Below, piece after piece: positions 43,249 through 54,339 of a stretch of DNA of 64,000 bases. The position numbers and the translations under genes were made by a program. The first letter of the stretch is position 1; every line of letters starts with the position of its first letter. Under the pieces are notes generated by a model. The model made no database searches. It saw only the letters and a program-made list of their open reading frames with translations, and had not been told where the DNA came from. The DNA comes from Paenibacillus azoreducens (GTDB taxonomy: Bacteria; Bacillota; Bacilli; Paenibacillales; Paenibacillaceae), in NCBI RefSeq assembly GCF_021654775.1, contig NZ_AP025343.1, positions 2,385,501 to 2,449,500 of the forward strand, written 5' to 3'.

Positions 43249-44502
43249 ATGAGCATCGAGCATTACCAAAACACGTATATTCAGAACAATTTTGCCGACC
43301 GGATTGGCGGGGCCAATTACGGTAAGGATACGGCGATATATAAGTTTGAAAAAATAAAACGGGCCAAAGCGCAAGCCAAAAAGGATTTTCCGAATGTCGA
43401 ACTGATCGATCTTGGCGTTGGCGAACCTGATGAAATGGCGGATGCAGGCATTGTCGCCAAGCTGGCGGAGGAAGCGGCCAAGCCTGAAAACCGCGGTTAT
43501 GCCGACAACGGTATCCCTGAGTTCAAGGCAGCCGCCGCCCATTACCTGAAGGAAGTCTTTCATGTAGAAGGCATTAACCCTGAAACGGAGGTTCTGCATT
43601 CCATCGGCTCCAAGCCGGCGCTTGCGATGCTGCCCTCATGCTTTATCAACCCTGGGGATGTAACGATTATGACCGTACCTGGCTATCCGGTGCTGGGCAC
43701 ACATACTAAATACCTGGGCGGCGAAGTATACAATGTTGAGCTCAAGAAGGAAAACAACTTCCTGCCTGACCTGGATTCCATTCCGGAAGATATTGCCAAG
43801 CGGGCAAAGCTTTTTTATCTCAATTACCCGAATAATCCGACGGGAGCAAGCGCGACCGCAGAGTTTTTCAGCGAAGTTGTAGCGTGGGCGAAGAAGCATA
43901 ATGTCATCATCGTTCACGACGCTCCGTATGCAGCGTTAACTTATGACGGGCTTAAACCGCTCAGCTTCCTGTCCGTTCCCGGAGCCAAAGACGTAGGTGT
44001 CGAGCTTCATTCTCTGTCCAAATCCTACAACATGACCGGTTGGCGGATCGGCTTTATCGCCGGTAACCCGCTAGTGGTGAAGGCTTTTGGCGACGTGAAG
44101 GACAATAACGATTCCGGACAATTCATCGCGATTCAAAAGGCTGCCGCATACGGTTTGTATAACCCGCAAATTACCGAGCGTATCGCAGCCAAATATTCCC
44201 GCAGGCATGACATGCTGGTTGCTGCGCTGAACGAACTTGGATTTAAAGCCGAGAAACCGAAAGGTTCCTTTTTCCTGTACGTCGAAGCGCCGAAAGGAAT
44301 CAAAGGCGGCATCCGTTTCAACTCCGGCGAGGATTTCTCCCAATACCTGATCCGCGAAAAACTGATTTCCAGCGTGCCTTGGGATGATGCCGGCCATTTC
44401 GTCCGTTTTTCCGTGACGTTTATCGCGAGTGGGGAAGAAGACGAACAACGCGTAATCAATGAAATCAAAAACCGTCTGAGCGACGTTGAATTTGAATTTT
44501 AA
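43249..44502 (+). CDS. dapL: Class I/II aminotransferase, probable LL-diaminopimelate aminotransferase (DapL)
   Basis: 417-residue pyridoxal-phosphate enzyme, fold type I. The cofactor lysine is in 'HSLSKSYNMTGWRIGF', with 'NYPNNPTGA' and 'IVHDAPYAALTYDG' as the other active-site blocks, and 'IDLGVGEPDEMAD' near the N-terminus. DapL makes LL-diaminopimelate from tetrahydrodipicolinate in one step, feeding lysine and the wall DAP used by MurE. The substrate is inferred from family resemblance; another aminotransferase role remains possible. ATG 43237 overlaps the AGGAG site (43232-43236), so ATG 43249 is preferred. Confidence 0.78.
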   Translation: MSIEHYQNTYIQNNFADRIGGANYGKDTAIYKFEKIKRAKAQAKKDFPNVELIDLGVGEPDEMADAGIVAKLAEEAAKPENRGYADNGIPEFKAAAAHYLKEVFHVEGINPETEVLHSIGSKPALAMLPSCFINPGDVTIMTVPGYPVLGTHTKYLGGEVYNVELKKENNFLPDLDSIPEDIAKRAKLFYLNYPNNPTGASATAEFFSEVVAWAKKHNVIIVHDAPYAALTYDGLKPLSFLSVPGAKDVGVELHSLSKSYNMTGWRIGFIAGNPLVVKAFGDVKDNNDSGQFIAIQKAAAYGLYNPQITERIAAKYSRRHDMLVAALNELGFKAEKPKGSFFLYVEAPKGIKGGIRFNSGEDFSQYLIREKLISSVPWDDAGHFVRFSVTFIASGEEDEQRVINEIKNRLSDVEFEF

Positions 44503-44517
44503 ACAAGTTCTATCTAA

Positions 44518-44562
44518 GGGCAGCTTAAGGATTTTTTCATCCTTGGGCTGTCCATTGTTTTT
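44518..44562 (+). terminator. Terminator of the aminotransferase gene
   Basis: AAGGAT/ATCCTT inner stem and CAGC/GCTG outer stem between 44518 and 44553, followed by TTGTTTTT. Confidence 0.8.
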
Positions 44563-44694
44563 GCAGCAAATAAATTCGTAAAATTCCTCGTAACTCTAAT
44601 GAAGTCTTTGAGAAAAAGTTCCTGTTCTTATCATATACTGTTGATAAAACGACAACATATCTCTTGTATACCGGGGAGAGGAGCGATGTAGTTT

Positions 44695-45336
44695 ATGGTA
44701 TTGGAGGGCGAAGGACTTCAGGAACAAAACAGGCTTGGTTTACTGATTAAATCGGCATTATCCGCCAAATCCATGTCTATGCGGAAACTAAGTGCGGCAA
44801 TAGGGATGGATACGGCATCCATATCGCGGATCGCGAGCGGAAAACAGCAGCCCAAACTGGAGCATTTGCAGCGGTTTGCCCAGCATTTGGATATCCCGTT
44901 GTTGGATCTGTTAACCGCTGCCGGCTTTGAAGCGGCAGAACCTAAAGACAGTCTCGGAGAGCTGCGGGACGCGCTTGAAGGCAGCGGAGTCAATGTGGAT
45001 AATATGGCAACCCAAATCCGCAAGGAATTGCATAAATATGAGGCATATGCACAAACGGAGGAAGGTAAGGAATTGATCGAAAGCTCCTTTTTAGCCAAGC
45101 TGGATCAGCTTCGAAGCGCAGGTTACTACATTGACCTGCTGCGCGAGCTTTATCGCGATTATGCTTCTGGACAGCTGCCTGCAGCCGAGCAGTACGTCAT
45201 CGGAAGCGCCCTTTTGTATTTTGTGCTGTCGGCGGATATTATCCCTGATTTCCATTTTCCCTTTGGTTATATTGACGATGCCATTGCCGTCCAGATCGTC
45301 ATGGAGCAGCTTGAGCTTTTACGAAGATCCTCGTGA
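44695..45336 (+). CDS. HTH (XRE) and DUF1232 domain protein
   Basis: 213-residue two-domain protein. An N-terminal Xre-type helix-turn-helix (about residues 12-68; 'MSMRKLSAAIGMDTASISRIASGK') is followed by a helical linker. The C-terminal DUF1232 domain (about 165-205, 'ALLYFVLSADIIPDFHFPFGYIDDA') resembles YkvA and often associates with membranes. A regulator tethered to membrane signals is plausible but unproven. ATG 44695 lies 11 bases after GAGAGGAG. It precedes the Tat genes without an obvious shared function. Confidence 0.75.
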   Translation: MVLEGEGLQEQNRLGLLIKSALSAKSMSMRKLSAAIGMDTASISRIASGKQQPKLEHLQRFAQHLDIPLLDLLTAAGFEAAEPKDSLGELRDALEGSGVNVDNMATQIRKELHKYEAYAQTEEGKELIESSFLAKLDQLRSAGYYIDLLRELYRDYASGQLPAAEQYVIGSALLYFVLSADIIPDFHFPFGYIDDAIAVQIVMEQLELLRRSS

Positions 45337-45419
45337 TTTTTAAAGTCAAAAATGTTAAAGTGTAATGTATGGAAATGACATTTGATTAAGCTTGGGAGCT
45401 GATTGGCCTGTTAAATCGT

Positions 45420-46175
45420 GTGAACTGGTCTTTATTTGCGGAACATCTGTCCGAACTTCGGAAAAGGCTGTTTTGGATTCTCGCCGTTTTTTTGGCGTCG
45501 ATGATTACGGCGATGTTTTTTACCGATGATGTTCTGCATTTTCTGAAAAGCCGACCGCCGGCCTCGCTGGTTGCCTGGAACGCGTTCAGTCCTTTTGACG
45601 GGATTAAAATTTATATGTATCTCTCCGCGGCATTATCTATGATCGTGGCCGTGCCGTTCACCTTGTTCCAGATCTGGGGATTTGTCAAACGGGGATTGCG
45701 GAAGGATGAGCGAAAAGCGGCACTCAAATATATTCCGGCGGCTTTTGTGCTGATAATCGTCGGTTTCGCCTTTGCCTATTTCGTGGTCTTTCCGATGGCA
45801 TTCCGGTTTACAACCGATATGACGAAAAATTTAGGTTTGGTTGAAACTTATGGGATCGCGCAGTATTTTTCCTTCCTGACGAATATCGTCGTACCGGTCT
45901 CGCTGGCTTTCGAGCTGCCGGTGATCGTCATGTTTTTGACGAGACTCCGGATTTTGAATCCGGCCAAGCTTGTAAAAATACGTAAAGTATCTTATATGGT
46001 GCTGGTCTTTATCGCCTGCATGATTTCTCCGCCCGAGTTTTTTTCGCATATTTCGGTATCGCTGCCGTTTATCGCGCTTTATGAAATCAGCGTGCTCATG
46101 TCGCGCGTCGTTTACCGCAAGCAGCGGCGTTTGGACACGGAATATGGAGACCGAATGAACTATGGGGCGGTGTAA
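45420..46175 (+). CDS. tatC: Twin-arginine translocase subunit TatC
   Basis: 251-residue membrane protein with six helices that recognises twin-arginine signal peptides and forms the Tat receptor with TatA. The family N-terminus '[14 protein letters not shown]' is present, together with '[13 protein letters not shown]' and the helix-4 region '[15 protein letters not shown]'. The start is doubtful. GTG 45420 has no ribosome site, while GGGAG at 45394-45398 would suit an in-frame CTG at 45408, four codons earlier. The partner tatA follows after 59 bases. Confidence 0.93.
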   Translation: MNWSLFAEHLSELRKRLFWILAVFLASMITAMFFTDDVLHFLKSRPPASLVAWNAFSPFDGIKIYMYLSAALSMIVAVPFTLFQIWGFVKRGLRKDERKAALKYIPAAFVLIIVGFAFAYFVVFPMAFRFTTDMTKNLGLVETYGIAQYFSFLTNIVVPVSLAFELPVIVMFLTRLRILNPAKLVKIRKVSYMVLVFIACMISPPEFFSHISVSLPFIALYEISVLMSRVVYRKQRRLDTEYGDRMNYGAV

Positions 46176-46234
46176 ACGGACAAGCCGTTATTGCCGGTTC
46201 TGAATGTTTAAGTCTGATAGGAGGTATTCGTATT

Positions 46235-46489
46235 ATGCTTAGCGATATCGGTGTGCCGGGATTTATTTTGCTGGCCGTGCTGGCGCTTCTGCTGTTCGGG
46301 CCAAGCAAGCTTCCAGGACTGGGGCGTGCCGCAGGAAAGACGCTCCGCGAGTTCAAGCGGGAAATGAATGAGATTTTCGGTGACGGTAAACCGGCTCCGC
46401 GCAAAACGCAATCTACCGGGCAAGCGGAAGGGGATCAAGCGACTGGGGTTAAGTCTGAATCAATGCAGTCCCGCAACCTTCCGGAATAA
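46235..46489 (+). CDS. tatA: Twin-arginine translocase subunit TatA
   Basis: 84-residue pore-forming Tat subunit. A single short N-terminal helix (about residues 4-22, '[20 protein letters not shown]') leads through the FGP hinge into an amphipathic helix ('[21 protein letters not shown]') and a polar tail. With only TatC and one TatA-type subunit here, this is a minimal Gram-positive Tat system. ATG 46235 follows AGGAGG (46219-46224). Confidence 0.95.
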   Translation: MLSDIGVPGFILLAVLALLLFGPSKLPGLGRAAGKTLREFKREMNEIFGDGKPAPRKTQSTGQAEGDQATGVKSESMQSRNLPE

Positions 46490-46519
46490 ATTACCATAAA
46501 TTTTTCGGGGATACGACTG

Positions 46520-46548
46520 TTGACATTACGGAATAGGTCTGTCATAAT
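46520..46548 (+). promoter_or_regulatory. Sigma-A promoter of the pyr operon
   Basis: TTGACA (46520-46525), 17-bp spacer, CATAAT (46543-46548): the best consensus match in the window. The start would be near 46555, giving a 230-base leader with the PyrR attenuator. Confidence 0.88.
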
Positions 46549-46554
46549 TCTCTG

Positions 46555-46727
46555 TAGTTAAATATGCACCTTTAATTCAGTCCCGTGAGGCTGGCAAGGT
46601 AACGTGAACCGAGGTTCACTTTCGCGGCATGCGCATGTCTATTTTGCGCCGTTCCGAAAGAATCCCTCGCGTCCAATTACGTCTAACGATATTAACTCCT
46701 TGCCGATTACGGCAAGGAGTTTTTTGC
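46555..46727 (+). promoter_or_regulatory. PyrR-dependent transcription attenuator
   Basis: AGTCCCGTGAGGCT (46579-46592) matches the PyrR-binding loop ARUCCNGNGAGGYU exactly. The terminator ACTCCTTGCC (46695-46704) with GGCAAGGAGT (46711-46720) and six T (46720-46725) follows. When UMP is high, PyrR holds the 5' hairpin, prevents the antiterminator and allows termination. Only one such site is present, unlike the three in the Bacillus subtilis operon. Confidence 0.93.
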
Positions 46728-46764
46728 ATGTTCACGGGTGATAATGTATCAATATCGCTTATAA

Positions 46765-47340
<576 letters not shown>

Positions 47341-47342
47341 CG

Positions 47343-48245
47343 ATGATGACGATGACGAAGCTTCAGGAACGCAGCTTGCTCGGATTAAAGGATCTTAGCC
47401 GAAGCGAAATCGAATCCATTCTGGATCGGGCCGAATATTGGGCGGGGCACGAAGAAAAATTGATCCCGGTTTTAAGCTCGCGGTTTGTAGCCAACATGTT
47501 TTTTGAAAACAGCACAAGAACGCGTTTTTCCTTCGAGATGGCCGAGAAACGGCTCGGCGCCCAGGTGCTCAACTTTGCGGCCGCTGCCTCGAGCGTGGAA
47601 AAAGGCGAATCGATATACGATACGGTCAAAACGCTGGAATCGATGGGGATTGAAGCCGGAGTCATCCGGCTGAAGCCGGTAGGCGCCCTCCAAGAGCTGG
47701 CCGGCAAAATTTCGGTGCCCCTGATTAACGCGGGGGACGGAAACAATGAGCATCCGACACAGGCGCTGCTGGACCTGTTTACGATGAAGAAACGGTTCGG
47801 GACTCTACAGGGACTGAGCGTCTCCATTATCGGCGACATTTCGCACAGCCGGGTGGCAAGATCGGATCTATGGGCGCTGCAAAAGTTTGGAGCCGAGGTT
47901 AAGTTTTGCGCCCCGGCCAATATGGCGGCGCCGGAGCTTGACGCTCCTTATGTATCAATGGACGAAGCGCTGAAATCGGATGTCGTGATGATGCTGCGGG
48001 TACAGCTCGAGCGGCATGAATCCGGCATACTGAAGTCGGCAGAGGAATATCGGGCGCAATACGGATTAACAGAAGAACGTGCGGCAAAGCTTTCGAAGCA
48101 TACGCTGATTATGCATCCGGCACCGGTGAATCGGAACGTGGAAATCGATGATGCGGTCGTTGAATGTGGGCAGTCGGCCATATTCACACAGATGAGCAAC
48201 GGGGTTCCGGTACGGATGGCAGTTATGGAAAGAGCGTTAAGGTAG
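47343..48245 (+). CDS. pyrB: Aspartate carbamoyltransferase catalytic subunit
   Basis: 300-residue enzyme joining carbamoyl phosphate and aspartate, the committed step of pyrimidine synthesis. The carbamoyl-phosphate motif 'FFENSTRTRFSFE' (S-T-R-T-R), 'NAGDGNNEHPTQALLDLFT' and 'LIMHPAPVNR' are present. There is no pyrI regulatory subunit, as usual in Firmicutes, where regulation is through PyrR. ATG 47343 is eight bases after GGGAGGAG (47327-47334). The frame is open far back into pyrR but that part is a shadow. Confidence 0.96.
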   Translation: MMTMTKLQERSLLGLKDLSRSEIESILDRAEYWAGHEEKLIPVLSSRFVANMFFENSTRTRFSFEMAEKRLGAQVLNFAAAASSVEKGESIYDTVKTLESMGIEAGVIRLKPVGALQELAGKISVPLINAGDGNNEHPTQALLDLFTMKKRFGTLQGLSVSIIGDISHSRVARSDLWALQKFGAEVKFCAPANMAAPELDAPYVSMDEALKSDVVMMLRVQLERHESGILKSAEEYRAQYGLTEERAAKLSKHTLIMHPAPVNRNVEIDDAVVECGQSAIFTQMSNGVPVRMAVMERALR

Positions 48246-48340
48246 GCGAGGGCAGGAATTTTTACGCCATCATATTAATAAATATACACAAATCTGAATT
48301 AATATTATACAATAGAAATCAACGAGCGGAGGGAAACAGC

Positions 48341-49621
48341 ATGCACATTATTACAAATGCCAACGTGTTGAATGAACAAGGTGAAATTACGACTAAACAC
48401 ATCGTTATGGAGGGCGGGGTCATCCGCACTCTGATCGATGGGGATTCGGAGTGGAAACCGCTGGAGGGTGCGGAGATTACGGATGCCGCCGGCAAACTGG
48501 TAACGCCTGGACTTATCGATATGCATGTTCATTTGCGCGAGCCTGGTTTTGAACATAAGGAGACGATTGAAACAGGAAGCCGTTCGGCAGCCAAAGGCGG
48601 TTTTACGACGATTGCTTGCATGCCAAACACCAAACCGGTAACGGATAATCCGGAAACGGTGAAGCTTGTGCTGGATAAAGCCCGTGAAGCGGGAATCGTC
48701 AAGGTTCTCCCCTATGCGGCCATTACGGTGAGAGAGCTTGGAAGGGAACTGACCGATTTTACTGCGCTTAAGGCTGCGGGAGCCATCGGCTTTACGGATG
48801 ACGGCGTTGGCGTGCAAAATGCCCAAATGATGAAAAATGCGATGCGGATGGCACGTGAGCTGGATATGCCGGTAATCGCGCACTGCGAAGAAAACTCGCT
48901 GGTTGAAAAGGGATGTGTTACGGAAGGCAAATTTGCCGAAAAGCATGGGCTTGTAGGCATCCCGAACGAATCGGAAGCGATTCATGTCGGCCGTGACATT
49001 CTCCTCGCCGAAGCGACGGGCGTTCACTACCATGTCTGCCATGTCAGCACCGAGCAATCCATCAGGCTGATTCGCCAAGCCAAATCGATTGGCATTAACG
49101 TGACCGCGGAGGTATGCCCGCATCACCTGATACTGTCCGATGAAGATATCCCGGGCCTTGACGCCAACTGGAAAATGAATCCTCCGCTTCGTTCGCCACG
49201 TGATGTAGAGGCATGTATCGAAGCGCTGCAGGATGGAACGCTCGACATGATCGTAACGGATCATGCGCCTCATACCGAAGAAGAAAAAGCCAAAGGAATG
49301 GAAATGGCACCTTTCGGCATCGTCGGTTTCGAAACGGCGTTCCCGCTGCTGTACACGAAATTCGTGGAGACAGGGCTTTGGGATCTTGCGTTTCTGGTTC
49401 GCCGCATGACGGCCGATCCTGCGAGAGTGTTTGGACTGAATGCCGGCAAGCTGGAAGAGGGAGCGCCTGCGGACTTGACCATGATTGACCTTGATGCTGA
49501 AAAAGAGGTTGATCCGAACCAATTTGCAAGCAAAGGACGGAACACGCCGTTTACCGGATGGAAGCTGAAAGGCTGGCCGGTCAAAACATGGGTGGACGGC
49601 AAGGTGGTATGGGCCGAATAA
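48341..49621 (+). CDS. pyrC: Dihydroorotase PyrC (type I)
   Basis: 426-residue zinc amidohydrolase that cyclises carbamoyl-aspartate. The metal site 'GLIDMHVHLREPGFEHKET' is split across residues 54-72. 'HYHVCHVSTEQSIRL' and 'IVTDHAPHTEEEKAKGM' supply further ligands and the catalytic Asp. Length is typical of type I enzymes. ATG 48341 follows GGAGGGAAA. The earlier open frame from 48164 overlaps pyrB and is not used. A 355-base gap with a dispersed repeat follows. Confidence 0.96.
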   Translation: MHIITNANVLNEQGEITTKHIVMEGGVIRTLIDGDSEWKPLEGAEITDAAGKLVTPGLIDMHVHLREPGFEHKETIETGSRSAAKGGFTTIACMPNTKPVTDNPETVKLVLDKAREAGIVKVLPYAAITVRELGRELTDFTALKAAGAIGFTDDGVGVQNAQMMKNAMRMARELDMPVIAHCEENSLVEKGCVTEGKFAEKHGLVGIPNESEAIHVGRDILLAEATGVHYHVCHVSTEQSIRLIRQAKSIGINVTAEVCPHHLILSDEDIPGLDANWKMNPPLRSPRDVEACIEALQDGTLDMIVTDHAPHTEEEKAKGMEMAPFGIVGFETAFPLLYTKFVETGLWDLAFLVRRMTADPARVFGLNAGKLEEGAPADLTMIDLDAEKEVDPNQFASKGRNTPFTGWKLKGWPVKTWVDGKVVWAE

Positions 49622-49976
49622 CGGCCGCCCTGCCCAAAGATTGATCTGTAAGTTGAACTAAAGAAAAGGATAAGGAACAGGCAAGAGGGAGAAAGATTTA
49701 CGGAGAAGCGAAGCGTTCGCCTAAAAGCTTTCCGTAGGAAAGCTAGCATCGTAAGCATACGCTTTGTGAGCGGATTTCGACACATGAATGAGTTTAAATC
49801 ATAGAAATCTGGGAGCAACAGCGATCGAAAGAACATTTCACCCGGCTGCCCTCTTCCATACTTTCATTGGTTCAACTTATATAGAAGAAATAGAAAAGAC
49901 AAGAAGAATGCTGCGGGGAAAGTTTTGTTTTTGCAGCATCCTCAAAACATACGTATCTGACAGAGGAGTGAGTGGA
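49622..49976 (+). other. 355-bp spacer pyrC-carA, largely repeat
   Basis: No credible gene. The main content is copy B of repeat family I (49705-49832). No PyrR-binding loop or terminator is seen, so transcription probably runs through from pyrC. Confidence 0.6.
49705..49832 (-). repeat. Dispersed repeat family I (UUCG-hairpin), copy B
   Basis: Core 49705-49767 differs from 9461-9524 by a few bases. A second conserved block, around GGAGCAACAGCGATCGAAAG (49811-49830), matches 9568-9588. Between the blocks the copies diverge. Confidence 0.8.
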
Positions 49977-51107
49977 ATGCAGGCAAGATTGCTTCTGGAG
50001 GACGGAACACTGTTTACAGGCAGTGCATTCGGAGCCGAAGGCGAAAGAACAGGCGAGGTTGTATTCAATACGGGAATTACGGGTTATCAGGAAGTGCTGT
50101 CGGATCCATCCTACTGCGGACAGATCGTGACAATGACATACCCGCTGATCGGCAACTACGGAATTACGCGCGATGATTTTGAATCCGCAGCGCCATACGT
50201 GCACGGATTCGTCGTGCGCCGCCATGAAACGGTGCCGAGCAACTGGCGCGCGGAATACAGCGTGGACAATTTATTGAAGGAATACGGCATCGTCGGCATC
50301 AGCGGCATCGATACGCGCATGCTGACCCGGATGATTCGCCAGCACGGCACGATGAGAGGCATTCTTACCACTTCGGCTGCATCGGTTGAAGAGCTGAGAG
50401 AACGCCTGGCGGGCAGCCCGATGCTTACCAATCAGGTAGCAACCGTTTCGACCCCGCATGTGTACAGCAGCCCAGGCTCCAAAGAGCGGATCGTTCTGGT
50501 GGATTATGGCGCGAAAACAGGTATTTTGCGCGAATTAACCGCTCGCGGCTGCGATGTGGTGGTAGTGCCTCATGACACGACGGCAGACGAAATCCGCCGC
50601 CTGAATCCGGATGGAATCCAGCTCTCGAACGGCCCCGGGGATCCGAAAGACGTACCGCATGCAATCGATACGATCCGGGAGCTTCTCGGCGAGTACCCGA
50701 TCTTCGGGATCTGTCTCGGACACCAGCTGTTTGCGCTTGCTTGCGGCGCGGATACGGAAAAACTCAAGTTCGGTCACCGCGGCGGCAACCACCCGGTCAA
50801 AGACTTGAGAACGAACCGCTGCTACATCACTTCTCAAAACCATGGCTATACGGTTAACGAGCAGTCGATTGCCGGTACGGAACTTGAAGTTACTCATATC
50901 AACAACAACGATAAAACGATCGAAGGATTGAAACATAAAACCTATCCGGCCTTCACCGTGCAGTATCATCCGGAAGCGGCGCCGGGACCGTATGACAACA
51001 GTTATCTCTTCGATCAGTTTCTGGATATGATCAGAGAACATAAAAAACAACATCCGGCGAATCCGCGCCAAGCTGAGCTTGCTGCAGCCGCGAAAGGAGA
51101 ACGTTAA
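49977..51107 (+). CDS. carA: Carbamoyl-phosphate synthase small chain (glutaminase)
   Basis: 376-residue class I glutamine amidotransferase subunit that supplies ammonia to CarB. The N-terminal CPSase small-chain domain ('[14 protein letters not shown]', '[13 protein letters not shown]') is followed by the amidotransferase domain with nucleophile C246 in '[13 protein letters not shown]' and the His/Glu of '[10 protein letters not shown]'. Its place in the pyr operon marks the pyrimidine-specific enzyme (pyrAA in Bacillus). ATG 49977 follows AGGAGTGAG. carB begins two bases after the stop. Confidence 0.96.
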   Translation: MQARLLLEDGTLFTGSAFGAEGERTGEVVFNTGITGYQEVLSDPSYCGQIVTMTYPLIGNYGITRDDFESAAPYVHGFVVRRHETVPSNWRAEYSVDNLLKEYGIVGISGIDTRMLTRMIRQHGTMRGILTTSAASVEELRERLAGSPMLTNQVATVSTPHVYSSPGSKERIVLVDYGAKTGILRELTARGCDVVVVPHDTTADEIRRLNPDGIQLSNGPGDPKDVPHAIDTIRELLGEYPIFGICLGHQLFALACGADTEKLKFGHRGGNHPVKDLRTNRCYITSQNHGYTVNEQSIAGTELEVTHINNNDKTIEGLKHKTYPAFTVQYHPEAAPGPYDNSYLFDQFLDMIREHKKQHPANPRQAELAAAAKGER

Positions 51108-51109
51108 TT

Positions 51110-54100
51110 ATGCCACTAAATAAACAGCTTAAGAAAATCCTTGTTATCGGCTCGGGCCCGATCGTAATCGGTCAGGCGGCGGAATTTGACTATGCGGGCA
51201 CGCAGGCCTGCGAAGCGCTCAAAGAAGAAGGAGTCGAGGTTGTACTGATCAACAGCAACCCGGCAACGATTATGACGGATACGAATATGGCAGACAAAGT
51301 CTATATCGAACCGATTACGCTCGACTTCGTCACCCAAATCATCCGCCAGGAGCGTCCGGACGGACTGCTCCCGACGCTTGGCGGCCAAACAGGTCTGAAT
51401 ATGGCGGTTGAACTGGCGAAAGCAGGCATTCTCGAACAGGAGAACGTGAAGCTGCTCGGAACGCAGCTGACATCCATCGAAAAAGCGGAAGACCGCGACC
51501 TGTTCCGTGACCTGATGCGCGAGCTGGAGCAGCCGGTTCCGGAAAGCACGATCGTCACGACGTTGGAAGAAGCGCTTGCCTTCGCGGAAGAAGTCGGATA
51601 TCCGGTCATCGTCCGTCCGGCTTACACGCTTGGCGGTACCGGCGGCGGCATTTGCGCAACCGAGGAAGAGCTGCGCGAAACGGTTTCCTCCGGAATCCGC
51701 TACAGCCCGATCGGACAATGCCTGATCGAGAAAAGCATCGCCGGCATGAAAGAAGTCGAATATGAAGTCATGCGCGACGCAAATGACAACTGCATCGTAG
51801 TCTGCAACATGGAAAACTTCGACCCGGTAGGCGTACATACCGGCGACAGCATCGTCGTAGCGCCAAGCCAGACCTTGTCCGACCGCGAATACCAAATGCT
51901 GAGATCGGCATCTCTGAAAATCATCCGCGCCTTGAATATCGAAGGCGGATGCAACGTACAGTTCGCGCTTGACCCGCACAGCTACCAATATTACGTCATC
52001 GAAGTGAATCCGCGTGTAAGCCGCTCATCTGCGCTTGCTTCCAAAGCGACAGGTTACCCGATTGCGAAAATGGCCGCCAAAATCGCTTTGGGTTATACGC
52101 TTGACGAGCTGGTCAATCCGGTTACCGGCCAAACCTATGCATGTTTTGAGCCGACGCTGGATTATATCGTAAGCAAAATTCCGCGCTGGCCATTCGATAA
52201 ATTCATACATGCCAACCGCAAGCTGGGAACGCAAATGAAAGCGACCGGCGAAGTGATGGCGATCGGACGGACGTTTGAGGAATCCATGCATAAAGCGATC
52301 CGTTCCCTCGAGATCGGCGTACACCGCTTCTACTTGAAAGGTACGGAGGAACTGAGCGAAGATGTACTTAAAGAACGTCTCATTAAAGCCGATGACGAGC
52401 GCATCTTCCTGATCGCCGAAGCTTTCCGCCGCGGTTATGATCTGCAAACCATCCAGGATCTGACCAAAGTGGACTGGTGGTTCCTGGATAAGCTGCAAGG
52501 TTTGATCGCTTTCGAAGCTCAAATCCAGCAAAAAGAACTGACTCCCGAAACGTTGTATGAAGCCAAACGGTTAGGCTTTACCGACCGGGCAATTGCTGAA
52601 CTGCGCGCGTTGGTGCTGGCAGACAGCTATACAAAGGAAGCGGAAGTACGGGAATACCGCCTGCAGCAGGAACTGCGTCCGGTCTACAAAATGGTAGATA
52701 CCTGCGCAGCCGAGTTCGAAGCTTCAACGCCTTATTATTACTCGACTTATGAAACGGAAAACGAAGTAACGCAAACAAGCAAGGAAAAAGTGGTTGTGCT
52801 CGGCTCCGGTCCAATCCGGATCGGGCAGGGGATCGAGTTCGACTATTCGACGGTGCATGCGGTCTGGGCGATCCAGAACGCCGGATACGAAGCGGTTATC
52901 ATCAACAATAACCCGGAAACGGTGTCGACGGATTTCAGCACTTCGGATCGCCTGTACTTTGAACCGCTCTTCTTCGAAGATGTCATGAACGTCATCGAAC
53001 AGGAGAAACCGATCGGCGTCATCGTGCAATTCGGCGGACAAACTGCCATTAACCTGGCGGGACCGCTGAGCGCGGCGGGCGTTCCGATTCTCGGAACTTC
53101 CCTGGAAAGCATCGATGAAGCGGAAGACCGCAAAAAATTCGAAGCCCTGCTCTCTCGCCTCGATATCGCCCAGCCGAAAGGCAGCACGGTGACATCGGTG
53201 GATGAAGCGGTGGGAACCGCCCAGGCGCTTGGATACCCGGTTCTCGTCAGACCTTCTTACGTGCTCGGCGGACGGGCCATGGAAATCGTCTACTCCGATG
53301 CCGAACTGCTCAGTTACATGGAAGAGGCGGTCAAAATCAATCCGGAACATCCGGTTCTCATCGACCGTTACATGCTCGGTAAGGAAGTTGAAGTCGACGC
53401 CATCTGCGACGGCGAAACGGTGGTTATTCCGGGCATCATGGAGCATATCGAACGCGCCGGCGTACACTCCGGCGACTCGATTGCGGTTTACCCGCCGCAG
53501 CATCTGGAGCAGCATCTGAAAGATAAAATCGTCAGCATCACGACCCGCATCGCCAAAGAATTGAAAACTGTCGGTCTTGTCAACATCCAGTTCGTTATTT
53601 ACAAAGACGAAGTGTATGTCATCGAAGTTAACCCGCGTTCTTCCCGGACAGTGCCGTTCCTGAGCAAGGTAACCAGCATTCCAATGGCAAATCTTGCGAC
53701 GCAAGCGATTCTCGGCAACAATCTGAAGGATCTCGGCTACGAAGAAGGCATGTGGCCAGAGAGCGAATACGTATCGGTTAAGGTACCGGTATTCTCCTTT
53801 GCGAAGCTGCGGAGGGTAGAACCTACGCTCGGACCTGAAATGAAATCGACGGGCGAAGTGATGGGACGCGATTTGCAATACGCCAAAGCTTTGTACAAAG
53901 GTTTGATTGGCGCGGGGATGAAAATTCCTTCAACCGGCGCGATCATCGTGACGGTGGCCGATAAGGACAAAGAAGAAGCGGTTGAGCTGATGAAAGGCTT
54001 TAAACGGCTCGGCTACAAAATCTACGCGACAGGCGGAACGGCCGAGGCGCTTAGCGAAGCCGGAATTCTGGTGACAACGGTGCAAAAGCTGAGCGACGGT

Positions 54101-54325
54101 ACGCCGAATATTCTCGACCTGATCCGCAATGGCGAAGCCCAGTTCGTCTTCAATACGCTAACCAAAGGCAAAACGCCGGCGCGTGACGGGTTCCGCATCC
54201 GCCGTGAAGCGGTTGAGAACGGGGTTGTATGCATGACCTCGCTGGATACGGTCAGAGCGCTGCTGAACATGCTGGACACTATCAACTTCTCATCCCAAGC
54301 GATGCCGGCATTTGCTGAGCGCTAG
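51110..54325 (+). CDS. carB: Carbamoyl-phosphate synthase large chain
   Basis: 1071-residue enzyme (pyrAB in Bacillus) that makes carbamoyl phosphate from bicarbonate, ammonia and two ATP. The two homologous ATP-grasp halves are visible as repeated openings: '[21 protein letters not shown]' in two parts near residue 10 and '[19 protein letters not shown]' near 560. '[12 protein letters not shown]' and '[13 protein letters not shown]' are the matching carboxyphosphate and carbamate loops. The C-terminal MGS-like allosteric domain (about 930-1060, '[16 protein letters not shown]') would sense UMP or PRPP. Length is normal. Confidence 0.97.
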   Translation: MPLNKQLKKILVIGSGPIVIGQAAEFDYAGTQACEALKEEGVEVVLINSNPATIMTDTNMADKVYIEPITLDFVTQIIRQERPDGLLPTLGGQTGLNMAVELAKAGILEQENVKLLGTQLTSIEKAEDRDLFRDLMRELEQPVPESTIVTTLEEALAFAEEVGYPVIVRPAYTLGGTGGGICATEEELRETVSSGIRYSPIGQCLIEKSIAGMKEVEYEVMRDANDNCIVVCNMENFDPVGVHTGDSIVVAPSQTLSDREYQMLRSASLKIIRALNIEGGCNVQFALDPHSYQYYVIEVNPRVSRSSALASKATGYPIAKMAAKIALGYTLDELVNPVTGQTYACFEPTLDYIVSKIPRWPFDKFIHANRKLGTQMKATGEVMAIGRTFEESMHKAIRSLEIGVHRFYLKGTEELSEDVLKERLIKADDERIFLIAEAFRRGYDLQTIQDLTKVDWWFLDKLQGLIAFEAQIQQKELTPETLYEAKRLGFTDRAIAELRALVLADSYTKEAEVREYRLQQELRPVYKMVDTCAAEFEASTPYYYSTYETENEVTQTSKEKVVVLGSGPIRIGQGIEFDYSTVHAVWAIQNAGYEAVIINNNPETVSTDFSTSDRLYFEPLFFEDVMNVIEQEKPIGVIVQFGGQTAINLAGPLSAAGVPILGTSLESIDEAEDRKKFEALLSRLDIAQPKGSTVTSVDEAVGTAQALGYPVLVRPSYVLGGRAMEIVYSDAELLSYMEEAVKINPEHPVLIDRYMLGKEVEVDAICDGETVVIPGIMEHIERAGVHSGDSIAVYPPQHLEQHLKDKIVSITTRIAKELKTVGLVNIQFVIYKDEVYVIEVNPRSSRTVPFLSKVTSIPMANLATQAILGNNLKDLGYEEGMWPESEYVSVKVPVFSFAKLRRVEPTLGPEMKSTGEVMGRDLQYAKALYKGLIGAGMKIPSTGAIIVTVADKDKEEAVELMKGFKRLGYKIYATGGTAEALSEAGILVTTVQKLSDGTPNILDLIRNGEAQFVFNTLTKGKTPARDGFRIRREAVENGVVCMTSLDTVRALLNMLDTINFSSQAMPAFAER

Positions 54326-54339
54326 GGGGAACGAAACTT

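Noticed and set aside
49788..49976. 63-residue N-terminal extension of carA
   Set aside because: It runs through repeat copy B and has no ribosome site; ATG 49977 with AGGAGTGAG gives the family start.
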